50,548 bases of DNA. It comes from Gammaproteobacteria bacterium (GTDB lineage: Bacteria > Pseudomonadota > Gammaproteobacteria > Methylococcales > Methylomonadaceae). Position numbers and translations under genes: made by a program. Location of the stretch: assembly GCA_018830325.1 (NCBI GenBank), contig JAHJSQ010000086.1, positions 1 through 50,548 of the forward strand. Reading direction: 5' to 3'. The first letter of the stretch is position 1, and each line of letters starts with the position of its first letter. Of the stretch, positions 16,570 through 24,782 are shown piece by piece. The notes under the pieces were generated by a model that saw only the letters and a list, made by a program, of their open reading frames with translations, made no database searches and had not been told where the DNA came from.

Positions 16570-17556
16570 CTAACCGCTAACATCATCCCCCCACATAAAC
16601 GTCAGCAACACATATCGTTTTCCGGCCGTCACATCTGTAGCGGCGTGAAGTAAGGTTCCGGAAAACACTAATGCGCCTCCTGATGGCGGACGGTAACGTT
16701 TAGCTCCAAATTCCGGAAAAACGATTTCGCCTCCCGTGTAATCGTCGTTCAAATTCAGCGATAATGCGAAACGCCGATGTTTGGCATCCGGCGTCACATT
16801 ATCCCTATGCAGGCGAAAATAACCGCCGGTGATTGCATCGTAAGCCACGACTTTATAACCTTCCAGTCGGGTTACCGGATAATGAAAGGCGCGGGCAATA
16901 ACCGGCAATAATCGCTCAACTAATGCGTCGTTTACAGCCTGAGCTAAATCCGGATCGTTTAAGCGATGATCGCGTCTAATTTTAGTTCTGGCATCGGGAA
17001 TCAGTGTCGGTTCCCCGGCGACCATGCGCACCATGCCGCTATCGAAGTTATCCGCATCATGAGCAGCAATCAATTGTGTACACAACGAAGAGGACAACAC
17101 TTCGGGAACGATTAAGACCGGGGCGGTTTCATTGCAAACTATGGAGTTTTGCGCCGGGATCGCATCGAGTATGTGTTCTATTTCGTTGAGGGTGGGATTT
17201 TCAAGACAGGCAAAAACGGTCAAGGTAGGGCGCAATATCAATACCAGCGATTCGCTTACCTGTGAGGCGTTCAAAAAAGCCTGTGTCAAGCGCCCGTCAT
17301 CCTGAAGTATTGGAAATGGGAAATCGATCTGATGATTTTGATTTCCGGAAAATACTCCGAGTAGCTTGGTGTGATTAGCAATCGGCGCATATCGTATGAG
17401 TTCGACTTGAATGGCGGAAAATATGATAACAACCGGACCTTGTCCACAGTATTGTTCATAAAAAGTTACCGGCATTCCGTCTATTTCCGGTAATAAAAAA
17501 TCCGGAGCGATTTTACCGGGCCGGATTTTTTGACAGAGTTCGTGAGAGGGTAGCAA
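16570..17556 (-). CDS. Peroxiredoxin-like / 2OG-Fe(II) oxygenase fusion
   Basis: 328 residues. The N-terminal half (IAPDFLLPEIDGMPVTFYEQ, then VVIIFSAIQ) has the AhpC/TSA peroxiredoxin layout, but no Cys sits at the peroxidatic position. The C-terminal half (about 195-325) is a prolyl-4-hydroxylase-type dioxygenase: iron ligands H250 and D252 (RLHRDN) and H304 (LLHAATD), with K313 placed to bind 2-oxoglutarate, and a GGEIVFPEFG strand between. It probably hydroxylates a protein side chain. The substrate is unknown. It is a single gene, opposite to tatAB. Confidence 0.8.
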   Translation of the reverse strand: MLPSHELCQKIRPGKIAPDFLLPEIDGMPVTFYEQYCGQGPVVIIFSAIQVELIRYAPIANHTKLLGVFSGNQNHQIDFPFPILQDDGRLTQAFLNASQVSESLVLILRPTLTVFACLENPTLNEIEHILDAIPAQNSIVCNETAPVLIVPEVLSSSLCTQLIAAHDADNFDSGMVRMVAGEPTLIPDARTKIRRDHRLNDPDLAQAVNDALVERLLPVIARAFHYPVTRLEGYKVVAYDAITGGYFRLHRDNVTPDAKHRRFALSLNLNDDYTGGEIVFPEFGAKRYRPPSGGALVFSGTLLHAATDVTAGKRYVLLTFMWGDDVSG

Positions 17557-17700
17557 ATGGGTCTCCAGGGGTATTGCGTGCGAGTGTTAAAAACTGAGCG
17601 CGAATTGGCTTCTTTTGCCCTGCTAGATGCGGATAATCGACGGATAGCCGTCACAAAAAGAAAACCGGATGTTCGATTGAGTTGCCGGTTAATGAAGCGG

Positions 17701-17727
17701 TCAATGCTGAGGGGGGCTCAGCATTGA
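17701..17727. terminator. Strong hairpin downstream of the VPxPA-protein gene
   Basis: TCAATGCTGAG / CTCAGCATTGA, a perfect 11-bp stem around GGGGG, 37 bp past the stop codon of the minus-strand gene ending at 17764. It probably terminates that transcript. No long T run follows on the minus strand. Confidence 0.5.
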
Positions 17728-17763
17728 CGATTAACGCTGATGTGCTTTTATATGATAAGCAAA

Positions 17764-18447
17764 TCAGGCAGCCGCTTTTTTGCGCATGCCGACTAAGCCT
17801 ATTAAACCGCTGATCATGAACCAAACGGCGGCAGGAACCGGAACCGGGGCGAAGTCACCGTCGCGAACCGCGATGGATAGATTTTGCCATGATTTCAGAT
17901 CATCGGTTTGCAGACCGAAATCGGTTTGGAAAGTCCAAGCAAAATCTTCGGTATCTAGGAAAAATTCGGTACCTGTCCAGTACACGCCGGCTTGCAAATT
18001 TTTAAAAGGCCCCGTGTTGCTGAGTCCACTGTTGTTCGTCAGAAAACCGTCTTGATCAAATTCGGCGACATTTCCTAAAGTGGCATAGAATAAGTGTGAC
18101 AATTCAGAATTCGGGCTGGTAATGTTCCAACCCCAATCCGTGCTGCCGTCAGCCGTTTGATAGTTAATGCCCTCAAATTCGACGCCGTATTGAAAATCCG
18201 TGCCGTTTACCGGTTTTACAGTCGGCAAGCGCCAGCCCTCGAAACCGGCATGGTTCAAAGTGCTTGCCCATTCGACCGCTTCATCCCATGTTTTACCGGT
18301 TGCGGTCATATCTAGCCAAGTCACGTTCAAATCGGTGTCGTACCACATGCCGTCGATACGTTTTTCCAAAGCAGCTTCGGAAAATCCGGAGAATGCCAAG
18401 CCGGTCGACAAAATAGCCGCAGAAAGGGACGTTTTAGTAAGATTCAT
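17764..18447 (-). CDS. Exported DUF1566-like protein with VPxPA C-terminal sorting signal
   Basis: About 227 residues from ATG 18447 (GGAG seven bases before it), with signal peptide MNLTKTSLSAAILSTGLAFS. The body (YDTDLNVTWLDMTATGKTWD, EAVEWASTLNHAGFEGWRLP) is typical of DUF1566-like modules. The C-terminus is VPVPAAVWFMISGLIGLVGM followed by RKKAAA: short motif, membrane helix, basic tail. This is the PEP-CTERM-like tripartite signal in its VPxPA form, recognised by exosortase-type enzymes in Gram-negatives that make exopolysaccharide. No exosortase gene is in the window. It is likely an outer-surface or secreted protein. Confidence 0.8.
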   Translation of the reverse strand: MNLTKTSLSAAILSTGLAFSGFSEAALEKRIDGMWYDTDLNVTWLDMTATGKTWDEAVEWASTLNHAGFEGWRLPTVKPVNGTDFQYGVEFEGINYQTADGSTDWGWNITSPNSELSHLFYATLGNVAEFDQDGFLTNNSGLSNTGPFKNLQAGVYWTGTEFFLDTEDFAWTFQTDFGLQTDDLKSWQNLSIAVRDGDFAPVPVPAAVWFMISGLIGLVGMRKKAAA

Positions 18448-18576
18448 GATTAGTCTCCAAGTTAAAGTTAAGGATCTCGTTCGTTTTTTGTGCAGCACTT
18501 AACAAAATAACCGCATACTGTGACAAATCGGTGAATGTTTGTTGAAGATTTAATGACAATGCAGAATTACTTGTGC

Positions 18577-18607
18577 TTATCGGGATGCGGCGGAAGACAT
18601 GTATAAT
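18577..18607 (+). promoter_or_regulatory. Candidate sigma-70 promoter for lgt-thyA
   Basis: A perfect -10 box TATAAT (18602-18607) lies 32 bp before the lgt start codon. The best -35 is weak (TTATCG at 18577-18582, 19-bp spacer). Assigned on the -10 only. Confidence 0.4.
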
Positions 18608-18639
18608 GGAAGGCCGTTAATCATTACCTATCGAGAAAA

Positions 18640-19422
18640 ATGCTGACTTATCCTAATATCGATCCTGTTGCGTTCAGTCTGGGTCCCGTAAAAGTTCATT
18701 GGTATGGGTTGATGTATTTGATCGGTTTTGCCGCCGTTTGGGTGTTAGGCAAAAAAAGAGCCGAGCAACCTTGGTCGCCGGTTAAACCAGAAGCGATCGA
18801 AGACCTCGTTACTTATGGCGCACTAGGGGTTATACTCGGTGGACGGCTGGGTTATATTTTGTTTTATAACTTTAGTGAGTTTTTGAACGATCCGAGCATC
18901 ATTTACAAAATTTGGCAGGGCGGCATGTCCTTTCATGGCGGTATGCTCGGCGTGTTTGTTGCAATGTGGATTTTCGGGCGGAAAAATAATTGCACCATGA
19001 TGCAATTGACCGACATTATCGCTCCGCTGGCGCCGATCGGATTGGGCGCGGGCCGCATCGGCAATTTTATCAATGCCGAATTGTGGGGGCGAACGACCGA
19101 AGTGCCTTGGGGGATGGTGTTTCCGAATGCCGGGCCTTTGCCGCGTCATCCCTCGCAGCTTTACGAAGCGTTTCTCGAAGGGTTGGTGTTGTTCATCGTG
19201 CTTTGGATATATAGCAGTAAACCGAGGCCGACGATGGCCGCGACCGGCTTGGCGGTGATGCTTTACGGCTGCTTTCGGTTTTTTGTCGAATTTTATCGCA
19301 TGCCCGATGCGCATCTGGGTTATTTGATGTTGGATTGGGTCACGATGGGGCAGATACTATCGACGCCAATGATACTAATCGGCGGATTTATGTTCTACTG
19401 GGCTTACAGAAAAACCGCATGA
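18640..19422 (+). CDS. lgt: Prolipoprotein diacylglyceryl transferase
   Basis: 260 residues with about seven membrane helices. Lgt signatures are present: [27 protein letters not shown], the [16 protein letters not shown] block with the essential Arg/Asn, and [12 protein letters not shown]. It transfers diacylglycerol from phosphatidylglycerol to the lipobox cysteine of prolipoproteins, the first step for all the lipoproteins coded elsewhere in this window. It overlaps thyA by four bases (ATGA), the same pairing as in Escherichia coli. Confidence 0.96.
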   Translation: MLTYPNIDPVAFSLGPVKVHWYGLMYLIGFAAVWVLGKKRAEQPWSPVKPEAIEDLVTYGALGVILGGRLGYILFYNFSEFLNDPSIIYKIWQGGMSFHGGMLGVFVAMWIFGRKNNCTMMQLTDIIAPLAPIGLGAGRIGNFINAELWGRTTEVPWGMVFPNAGPLPRHPSQLYEAFLEGLVLFIVLWIYSSKPRPTMAATGLAVMLYGCFRFFVEFYRMPDAHLGYLMLDWVTMGQILSTPMILIGGFMFYWAYRKTA

Positions 19423-20252
19423 AGCAATATCTGGATTTATTGGAAAAAATCTTAACCGAAGGGACGTTGAAAGGCGATAGAACCGGTAGCGGTACTTTAT
19501 CGATTTTCGGTCATCAAATGCGATTTTCGTTGGCGGACGGATTTCCGTTAGTGACGACCAAAAAAGTTCATTTGAAATCGATCATTCATGAGCTACTTTG
19601 GTTTTTGCACGGCGATACACGTTTGGATTATTTGCATCGGCATGGGGTGACGATTTGGGACGAATGGGCCGATGCCGACGGTGGTTTGGGGCCGGTGTAC
19701 GGTTATCAATGGCGTTCATGGCCGTCTCCGGATAAAACGTATATCGATCAGATTGCTACAGTAATCGAGCAATTAAAAAGCAACCCTAATAGCCGGCGCA
19801 TGATCGTTTCGGCTTGGAATGTTGCCGATTTGCCTGATGAGAAACTCAGTCCGCAGCAAAATGTTGTCAACGGAAAAATGGCATTGGCGCCTTGTCATGC
19901 GTTATTTCAGTTTTATGTTGCCGACGGCAAATTATCTTGCCAGTTGTATCAGCGCAGCTGTGATACTTTTTTGGGGTTGCCGTTCAATATCGCCAGTTAT
20001 GCGTTATTGACGCATATGGCTGCTCAGCAGAGCGGTTTAGAGGTTGGCGATTTTATTTGGACCGGCGGCGATGTCCATCTGTATTTGAATCACCTGGAGC
20101 AGGCTAAATTGCAATTGACGCGCGAGCCTTATCCCTTGCCTCGCTTAGCGATCAAACGCAAGCCGGAATCGATATTCGATTATCGCTTCGAAGATTTTGA
20201 GATGCTCGATTACCAAGCTCACGCGCATATCAAGGCGACGATTTCGGTTTAG
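19419..20252 (+). CDS. thyA: Thymidylate synthase
   Basis: 277 residues starting at ATG 19419 inside the lgt stop codon. ThyA motifs: [23 protein letters not shown], the [10 protein letters not shown] arginine pair, the active-site [10 protein letters not shown] with the nucleophilic Cys, and [20 protein letters not shown]. It methylates dUMP to dTMP with methylene-tetrahydrofolate. The frame extends upstream, but the overlapping start matches the family N-terminus (MKQYLDLL). Confidence 0.96.
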   Translation: MKQYLDLLEKILTEGTLKGDRTGSGTLSIFGHQMRFSLADGFPLVTTKKVHLKSIIHELLWFLHGDTRLDYLHRHGVTIWDEWADADGGLGPVYGYQWRSWPSPDKTYIDQIATVIEQLKSNPNSRRMIVSAWNVADLPDEKLSPQQNVVNGKMALAPCHALFQFYVADGKLSCQLYQRSCDTFLGLPFNIASYALLTHMAAQQSGLEVGDFIWTGGDVHLYLNHLEQAKLQLTREPYPLPRLAIKRKPESIFDYRFEDFEMLDYQAHAHIKATISV

Positions 20253-20603
20253 GAATGAGTACGAAATAACGTAGGTTTTTTGATTCTTCATTTCCAGAAG
20301 GTCACTGCCATTAAGTTACCTCGTTCCCACCGCTCCAGCGTGGGAATGCATACCGATCTTGCCTCGGCAGCTACTCCCTTTTGATTAAAAAAACCGTCTA
20401 AGAAAAAGGTATGGGATGTGTCTATCGAGGACCGCCGTGAACCCGTCCATGGGGGCTTGACGGCAGCGATCCCTGCTGCCGACATCCTCGCTAGCCACAC
20501 CCCATACCTTCATAAAGTTAACCATTTTTGAGTTTAAAAGGTATGAGTTCCCACGGAGGATCGTGGGAACCAGAAAGCAGTTATCGTAGTTATTTCATGT
20601 TTG
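20253..20603. repeat. Intergenic repeat composite between thyA and the MazG-like gene
   Basis: No gene is seen. Hairpin TTCCCAC/GTGGGAA (20324-20346) and its near copy GTTCCCAC/GTGGGAAC (20547-20570) bracket an element. Inside, inverted arms starting GGTATGGG (20408) and ending CCCATACC (20508) enclose the GGGGCTTGACGGCAGC...GCTGCCGACA core shared with the elements at 24.4, 28.7 and 40.5 kb. It looks like nested palindromic mobile repeats. Confidence 0.7.
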
Positions 20604-21134
20604 TTATTCGTACATGAATTCGCTCAAGTCCGGCGCTTTCGGTAATTGCAATTGAGTTAGCCTATCCGCGTTTTTTATCGCATTCAGTCTGTCCATGTTA
20701 TTGGCGTGAACGCACTGAAATGCGCCGTTGAAGTCGGCGTTTAAAAAGGCTTTGGTCAAGTGAACGCATAAGCAATAGAGTGCAGAATAGTTTGTCGGAT
20801 CGCCGTCTTTACATCGATCGATTTCCTTGGACAACAAGGTCATGACCGATAGGACGAAGCCGTCGTGCCGCCAATCTACCGGTTCATCGCTGACATCGTT
20901 ACCCGAAAGCGCGATTGCGCTCAACGCGTAATAGGCGAGATCGGTCAAGCCGGCCAGAATAGCCGCCATTTCGCCGGATTTGATTGCCTTAAAGGTTTCG
21001 CTGCCGCCGTCCATCAGTAACGCCTGACGTAGAATGATATCCATATCGGAAACATCAACGGGCGCTCCGTGCTCGGCTTGCGGAATCGCTAATTCGTCGT
21101 GGTAAGCCCTGATTGCTGCTAAATGCTGATTCAT
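20604..21134 (-). CDS. MazG-like all-alpha NTP pyrophosphohydrolase family protein
   Basis: 176 residues from ATG 21134, preceded by a G-rich ribosome-binding site (the frame stays open upstream into the next gene). It is all helical, with AHG...ILRQALLMDGGSETFKAIKS, then GEMAAILAGLTDLAYYALSA and IALSGNDV. The E-x-x-D-like pattern and 'DLAYYALsAIA.sG' match the MazG/HisE-type pyrophosphohydrolase group. I could not confirm all four metal-binding acidic residues, so activity is inferred. It probably forms an operon with the YchJ-like gene and crp upstream of it on the same strand. Confidence 0.55.
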   Translation of the reverse strand: MNQHLAAIRAYHDELAIPQAEHGAPVDVSDMDIILRQALLMDGGSETFKAIKSGEMAAILAGLTDLAYYALSAIALSGNDVSDEPVDWRHDGFVLSVMTLLSKEIDRCKDGDPTNYSALYCLCVHLTKAFLNADFNGAFQCVHANNMDRLNAIKNADRLTQLQLPKAPDLSEFMYE

Positions 21135-21193
21135 TGCTGCCCCCTTTTTTGATGGATGTCGAAATGAGACTGGATGAGGCGAAAAAAGTTGCG

Positions 21194-21673
21194 TTAATTT
21201 TGTCCGCAGCAACGTTTGAATTTTTTTCCGCTGCCGCAAGGGCAGGTGGCATTTTTGCCTTGGCCGCTTTCCGTTTTCGGTTGGCCGATCGATTTGACCA
21301 AACCGTCCAGATAATACCAGCGTTCGCCGGATTTTTTGAAACGGCTGAGTTCGTGCATGACTCGCTCTTCATTATCGAGGTTAAAAAAGGCTTTAAATTC
21401 CACTAAACCTTTAACGTCGTTTTTACCGCCTTTTTTGACGTTGACGATTTCGAGCTTTGTCCAGACCGTTTTATCTTTAGAAAAATCGATAGACTGAGGC
21501 TTTTTAGCATTGTCCCAGGTTGCTAAAAGATAAGCAGCATCATGATAGGCATAGGCGGTAAAGCGCGAACGCATTAACATTTCCGCGGTTTCGGCAAATC
21601 GGCTACCGTTATGGTAAGTTCGGCAGCATTTTTCGTACGGTAGCCCCGAACCGCAAAGACACATATCAACCAT
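21194..21673 (-). CDS. YchJ family protein with two SEC-C zinc motifs
   Basis: 159 residues with a SEC-C Zn motif at each end (CLCGSGLPYEKCC at the start, CPCGSGKKFKRCC at the end) and the central YchJ/UPF0225 domain (AEMLMRSRFTAYAYHDAAYL). It is full length for the family and has an extra C-terminal SEC-C like many members. Function is not established; the central fold is NTF2-like. It lies 20 bp downstream of the crp-type gene, probably co-transcribed. Confidence 0.88.
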   Translation of the reverse strand: MVDMCLCGSGLPYEKCCRTYHNGSRFAETAEMLMRSRFTAYAYHDAAYLLATWDNAKKPQSIDFSKDKTVWTKLEIVNVKKGGKNDVKGLVEFKAFFNLDNEERVMHELSRFKKSGERWYYLDGLVKSIGQPKTESGQGKNATCPCGSGKKFKRCCGQN

Positions 21674-21692
21674 CGATGTAATAACGAGTACG

Positions 21693-22346
21693 TTAACGGG
21701 TGCCGAAAACGACGATGGTTTTGCCGTGGGCGGTAATCAGACCTTTATCTTCAAGTTCTTTGAGCACTCTTCCGGCCATTTCCCGAGAACAACCGACAAT
21801 CCGGCCGATTTCTTGGCGAGTGATACGCAGCTGCATGCCGTCCGGGTGAGTAACGGCATCCGGTTCTTTTGCTAGGTCAAGAAGGGTACGAGCGATACGG
21901 CCTTCCACATCCATGAAGGCGAGATCGCGGAATTTGCGGCTGGTGATCAAAAGGCGAGACGCTAATTGTTCGCCGAGCATGGACAGGATTTCGGGAGCAT
22001 ATTCCAACAATTCTTTTTTTAATGCTTGTTTTAGCCTTTCATAACCGATTTCCGCCAATTTGCAGGGCGTTCGTGTATTAACACTGACTTCTCGAGTGTC
22101 GGTCGGCTTAAATACACCGATTTCGCCGATAAAGTCGTGTTTGTTTAAATAAGCAAGGATCAATTCACGGCCGTCTTCGTCTTCGACACCGATACTGACA
22201 GAGCCTTCGATAATAAAATAGAGGCGGTCACCGGTATCGCCGGGACGAATGATGGTGGTTTTAGCCGGGTAGGACTTGGTATGGCACAAGTGTAAAAAAG
22301 GCTCCAATGCATCTCTATATGCCGGGTTTAGCTTACTAGGGGTCAT
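21693..22346 (-). CDS. Crp/Clp-family transcription regulator
   Basis: 217 residues with a cyclic-nucleotide domain (about 15-125) and a Crp-type helix-turn-helix (ITRQEIGRIVGCSREMAGRV). Overall it is very like Crp/Vfr/Clp. In Escherichia coli Crp the cAMP phosphate is held by Arg82-Ser83. Here the site reads DTREV (R85-E86), as in Xanthomonas Clp, where that Glu has been linked to c-di-GMP rather than cAMP response; the following residues TRT.C.LAEI.YERL also resemble Clp. So I favour a Clp-type regulator, ligand uncertain. Divergent from the YhfA-like osmC gene, a neighbourhood also seen at crp in E. coli. Confidence 0.88.
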   Translation of the reverse strand: MTPSKLNPAYRDALEPFLHLCHTKSYPAKTTIIRPGDTGDRLYFIIEGSVSIGVEDEDGRELILAYLNKHDFIGEIGVFKPTDTREVSVNTRTPCKLAEIGYERLKQALKKELLEYAPEILSMLGEQLASRLLITSRKFRDLAFMDVEGRIARTLLDLAKEPDAVTHPDGMQLRITRQEIGRIVGCSREMAGRVLKELEDKGLITAHGKTIVVFGTR

Positions 22347-22489
22347 AACAACTAATCATCCTCTAACTATGTTGTAAAAAAAATTCCGCTAACAGTGCCG
22401 CATTTTTATAAAAAAATCAACAATGATGATCTTTTAAATTTAGCCTGGTGTGTTAATCTATGCGACTTTTATTGGGTCGGTAAAGACAG

Positions 22490-22906
22490 ATGGAAGCGAA
22501 AGTTAAATGGGTTGACGGTGTTATGTTTGTTGGCGAAACCGGTAGCGGACATGCAGTCGTCATGGACGGTTCTCCAGACCATGGGGGACGCAACATGGGG
22601 GCGAGGCCGATGGAAATGATTTTACTCGGACTAGGTGGTTGCTCGTCTTTCGATGTCGTAGATATTTTGCGCAAAGGCAGAAACGATATCGTCGATTGTC
22701 GTGTCGAAATAACGGCTGAACGAGCGGACTCCATACCCAGCGTGTTCACCAAAATTCATTTACATTTTGTCGTAACCGGACGCGAACTTAAAGCGAATGC
22801 TGTAGAACGCGCGATAAAATTATCGGCGGAAAAATATTGTTCCGCATCCATCATGCTGGGTAAAACAGCAGAGGTTACCCACGACTTTGAAGTAATCGAG
22901 GTTTAA
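22490..22906 (+). CDS. OsmC-family peroxidase-like protein (YhfA type)
   Basis: 138 residues. It has the OsmC fold with two conserved cysteines, C51 (GLGGCSSFDVV) and C117 (EKYCSAS), that act as peroxidatic and resolving Cys in OsmC/Ohr proteins reducing organic hydroperoxides. Length and the MGARPMEMILLGLGGCSS block fit the YhfA branch. speD starts seven bases after its stop codon, so they are probably co-transcribed. Confidence 0.85.
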   Translation: MEAKVKWVDGVMFVGETGSGHAVVMDGSPDHGGRNMGARPMEMILLGLGGCSSFDVVDILRKGRNDIVDCRVEITAERADSIPSVFTKIHLHFVVTGRELKANAVERAIKLSAEKYCSASIMLGKTAEVTHDFEVIEV

Positions 22907-22912
22907 TAAATT

Positions 22913-23701
22913 TTGAAAAAATTAAAATTACACGGCTTTAACAACTTAACAAAGTCGCTCAGCTTTAATATTTACGATGTTTGTTATACACCGGCCGATC
23001 AAAAACAGGCTTATATAGACTATATCGATGAGGCTTACAATGCAGATCGCCTCACACAAATATTAAAGGATGTCGCCGAAATTATTGGCGCCAATATTCT
23101 GAACATAGCGCATCAAGATTACGATCCGCAAGGTGCCAGCGTGACCATGTTGATTGCCGAGGGCATGGATACTGAAGTCGATGCTGAACAACTCAACAGC
23201 GAGTCTCCGGGACCGCTGCCCGAAACCGTGCTCGCGCATTTGGACAAGAGCCATATCACCGTGCATACCTATCCCGAATGTCATCCCGATACCGAGATCA
23301 GCACATTCCGTGCGGATATCGATGTATCGACTTGCGGTCAGATATCGCCGTTAAAAGCATTAAATTATCTGATACATAGTTTTGAATCAGATATTGTAAT
23401 CATGGATTATAAAATACGTGGCTTTACACGAGATGTATCGGGGCAAAAGCATTATATCGATCATAATATTACGTCGATTCAAAAATATATCTCGGAAGAT
23501 ACGCGCGAAAAATATCAAATGATCGACGTTAATGTCTATCAAGAACACCTTTTCCATACCAAAATGCTGTTGAAAGAAACCGAGTTGGAAAATTATTTGT
23601 TCGAAAAAGAAAGCGCGTTTAGCGAAGAAGAAAAGGAAGCCATACAAGAGCAATTGCAGCAGGAAATGGCTGAAATATTTTATGGCAGAAACTATGCTTA
23701 A
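22913..23701 (+). CDS. speD: S-adenosylmethionine decarboxylase proenzyme
   Basis: 262 residues, of the long (class 1A) enterobacterial type. The start is TTG 22913: it gives [18 protein letters not shown], the exact family N-terminus, and no ATG is nearby. The self-cleavage site is [13 protein letters not shown] with S113 becoming the pyruvoyl group; [20 protein letters not shown] and [15 protein letters not shown] follow. It makes decarboxylated AdoMet for spermidine synthesis. No speE is adjacent. The non-ATG start and weak spacing suggest low translation or coupling to osmC. Confidence 0.95.
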   Translation: MKKLKLHGFNNLTKSLSFNIYDVCYTPADQKQAYIDYIDEAYNADRLTQILKDVAEIIGANILNIAHQDYDPQGASVTMLIAEGMDTEVDAEQLNSESPGPLPETVLAHLDKSHITVHTYPECHPDTEISTFRADIDVSTCGQISPLKALNYLIHSFESDIVIMDYKIRGFTRDVSGQKHYIDHNITSIQKYISEDTREKYQMIDVNVYQEHLFHTKMLLKETELENYLFEKESAFSEEEKEAIQEQLQQEMAEIFYGRNYA

Positions 23702-24782
23702 TTTTAGTTAGCAGTGAATTTTTTGCGGATTAGGTTGAATTTGATCTATCCGTTTTCTTATGGACTTAGACATTGTGACCAAGGAAGGTTATACATAGCT
23801 TCAACATCCGGTCCTGGATATCGTCAATCTAGCCGAGACGACGAATAAAGCCGAAAATTCACCACAAAATAAGCGTTAATTTGGTGCTTATGTCTTTTTC
23901 CCTTTTCTCTCCGATAAGATTACGGCATCGATTGCCGAATTTTCCCTAAAAAATTTCCCCAAATTTTGGAATTTATCGTTTTTCCGTTATTAAGCCAAGC
24001 GTACAAATACCGTGGAGTTGATTGATTTTATATGGAGTTTGCCTGAACTGAGCGGCTATTTTGTTTCTAGTATTATTTAAAAATTAATACTATGATTCTT
24101 TTTGCGAATATATTCACATAATGCCAATATTTATAATGAATATTTGTCGGTAATATGTGTTGTCATAACATCGGTTTGTGGCTGGGGCCCTGTTGCAATG
24201 GATGACGGATTTTTTCTGGTCCCAACGGTCCTCCGTGGGAAACCATGCCTTAGCCCGCCTAGGCAAGATCGGTCGCATTACTACGCTGGAGCAGTTGTGG
24301 AAACTGAAGAAGAGCCCGTGTGTCGGCTTATCGTAGGATTTCCTTATAAATAACGCCCTGGAGCTATGAGCTTTGTTGAGATTTCGGTAACTCGCTAGAC
24401 AGGGCGCCGTGAATCCAGCACCTAAATTCCATGGGTCTTTGGCAATGATTCAAAATCATGGCTTATTTAGGTGCTGGGTGAATACGATCCGTGTAGGCTT
24501 GACGGCGGCGACTGATTGCCATGGATGGCATGAATGCAGATTTTGCATTACGCCAGGGATGGCGTGTATTAGGGCAACGCAGGAGCAGTTGCCGAGGAGC
24601 AAAAATCTGCCCTGCCGCCGACACCCGCGAATCGAGCAACTGAACCCTGCATAAAGTAGGGAAGTTATTTACGACCAAACTTTGTAATGGCCATGTATAT
24701 GGCTAAAGAAAGTCTAAAGAGCCCTCAGAAGCTCTGAATTTTATGTTCACGTTATATTGGTAATCTTGATTCGGCTTAAATT
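23702..24782. repeat. Gene-poor kilobase with nested dispersed repeats
   Basis: No convincing gene. 23702-24160 is AT-rich without recognisable structure. From about 24160 it is a repeat composite: a hairpin related to the GTTCCCAC/GTGGGAAC type (near 24217-24232), a GGCAAGATCGGT segment also found near 20355, then perfect 13-bp arms CCAGCACCTAAAT/ATTTAGGTGCTGG (about 24416-24479). A CTTGACGGCGGC...GCCGCCGACA core follows, interrupted by about 110 bp of other repeat (GATTGCCATGGATGGCATGA). This shows repeat-into-repeat insertion. Confidence 0.6.
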
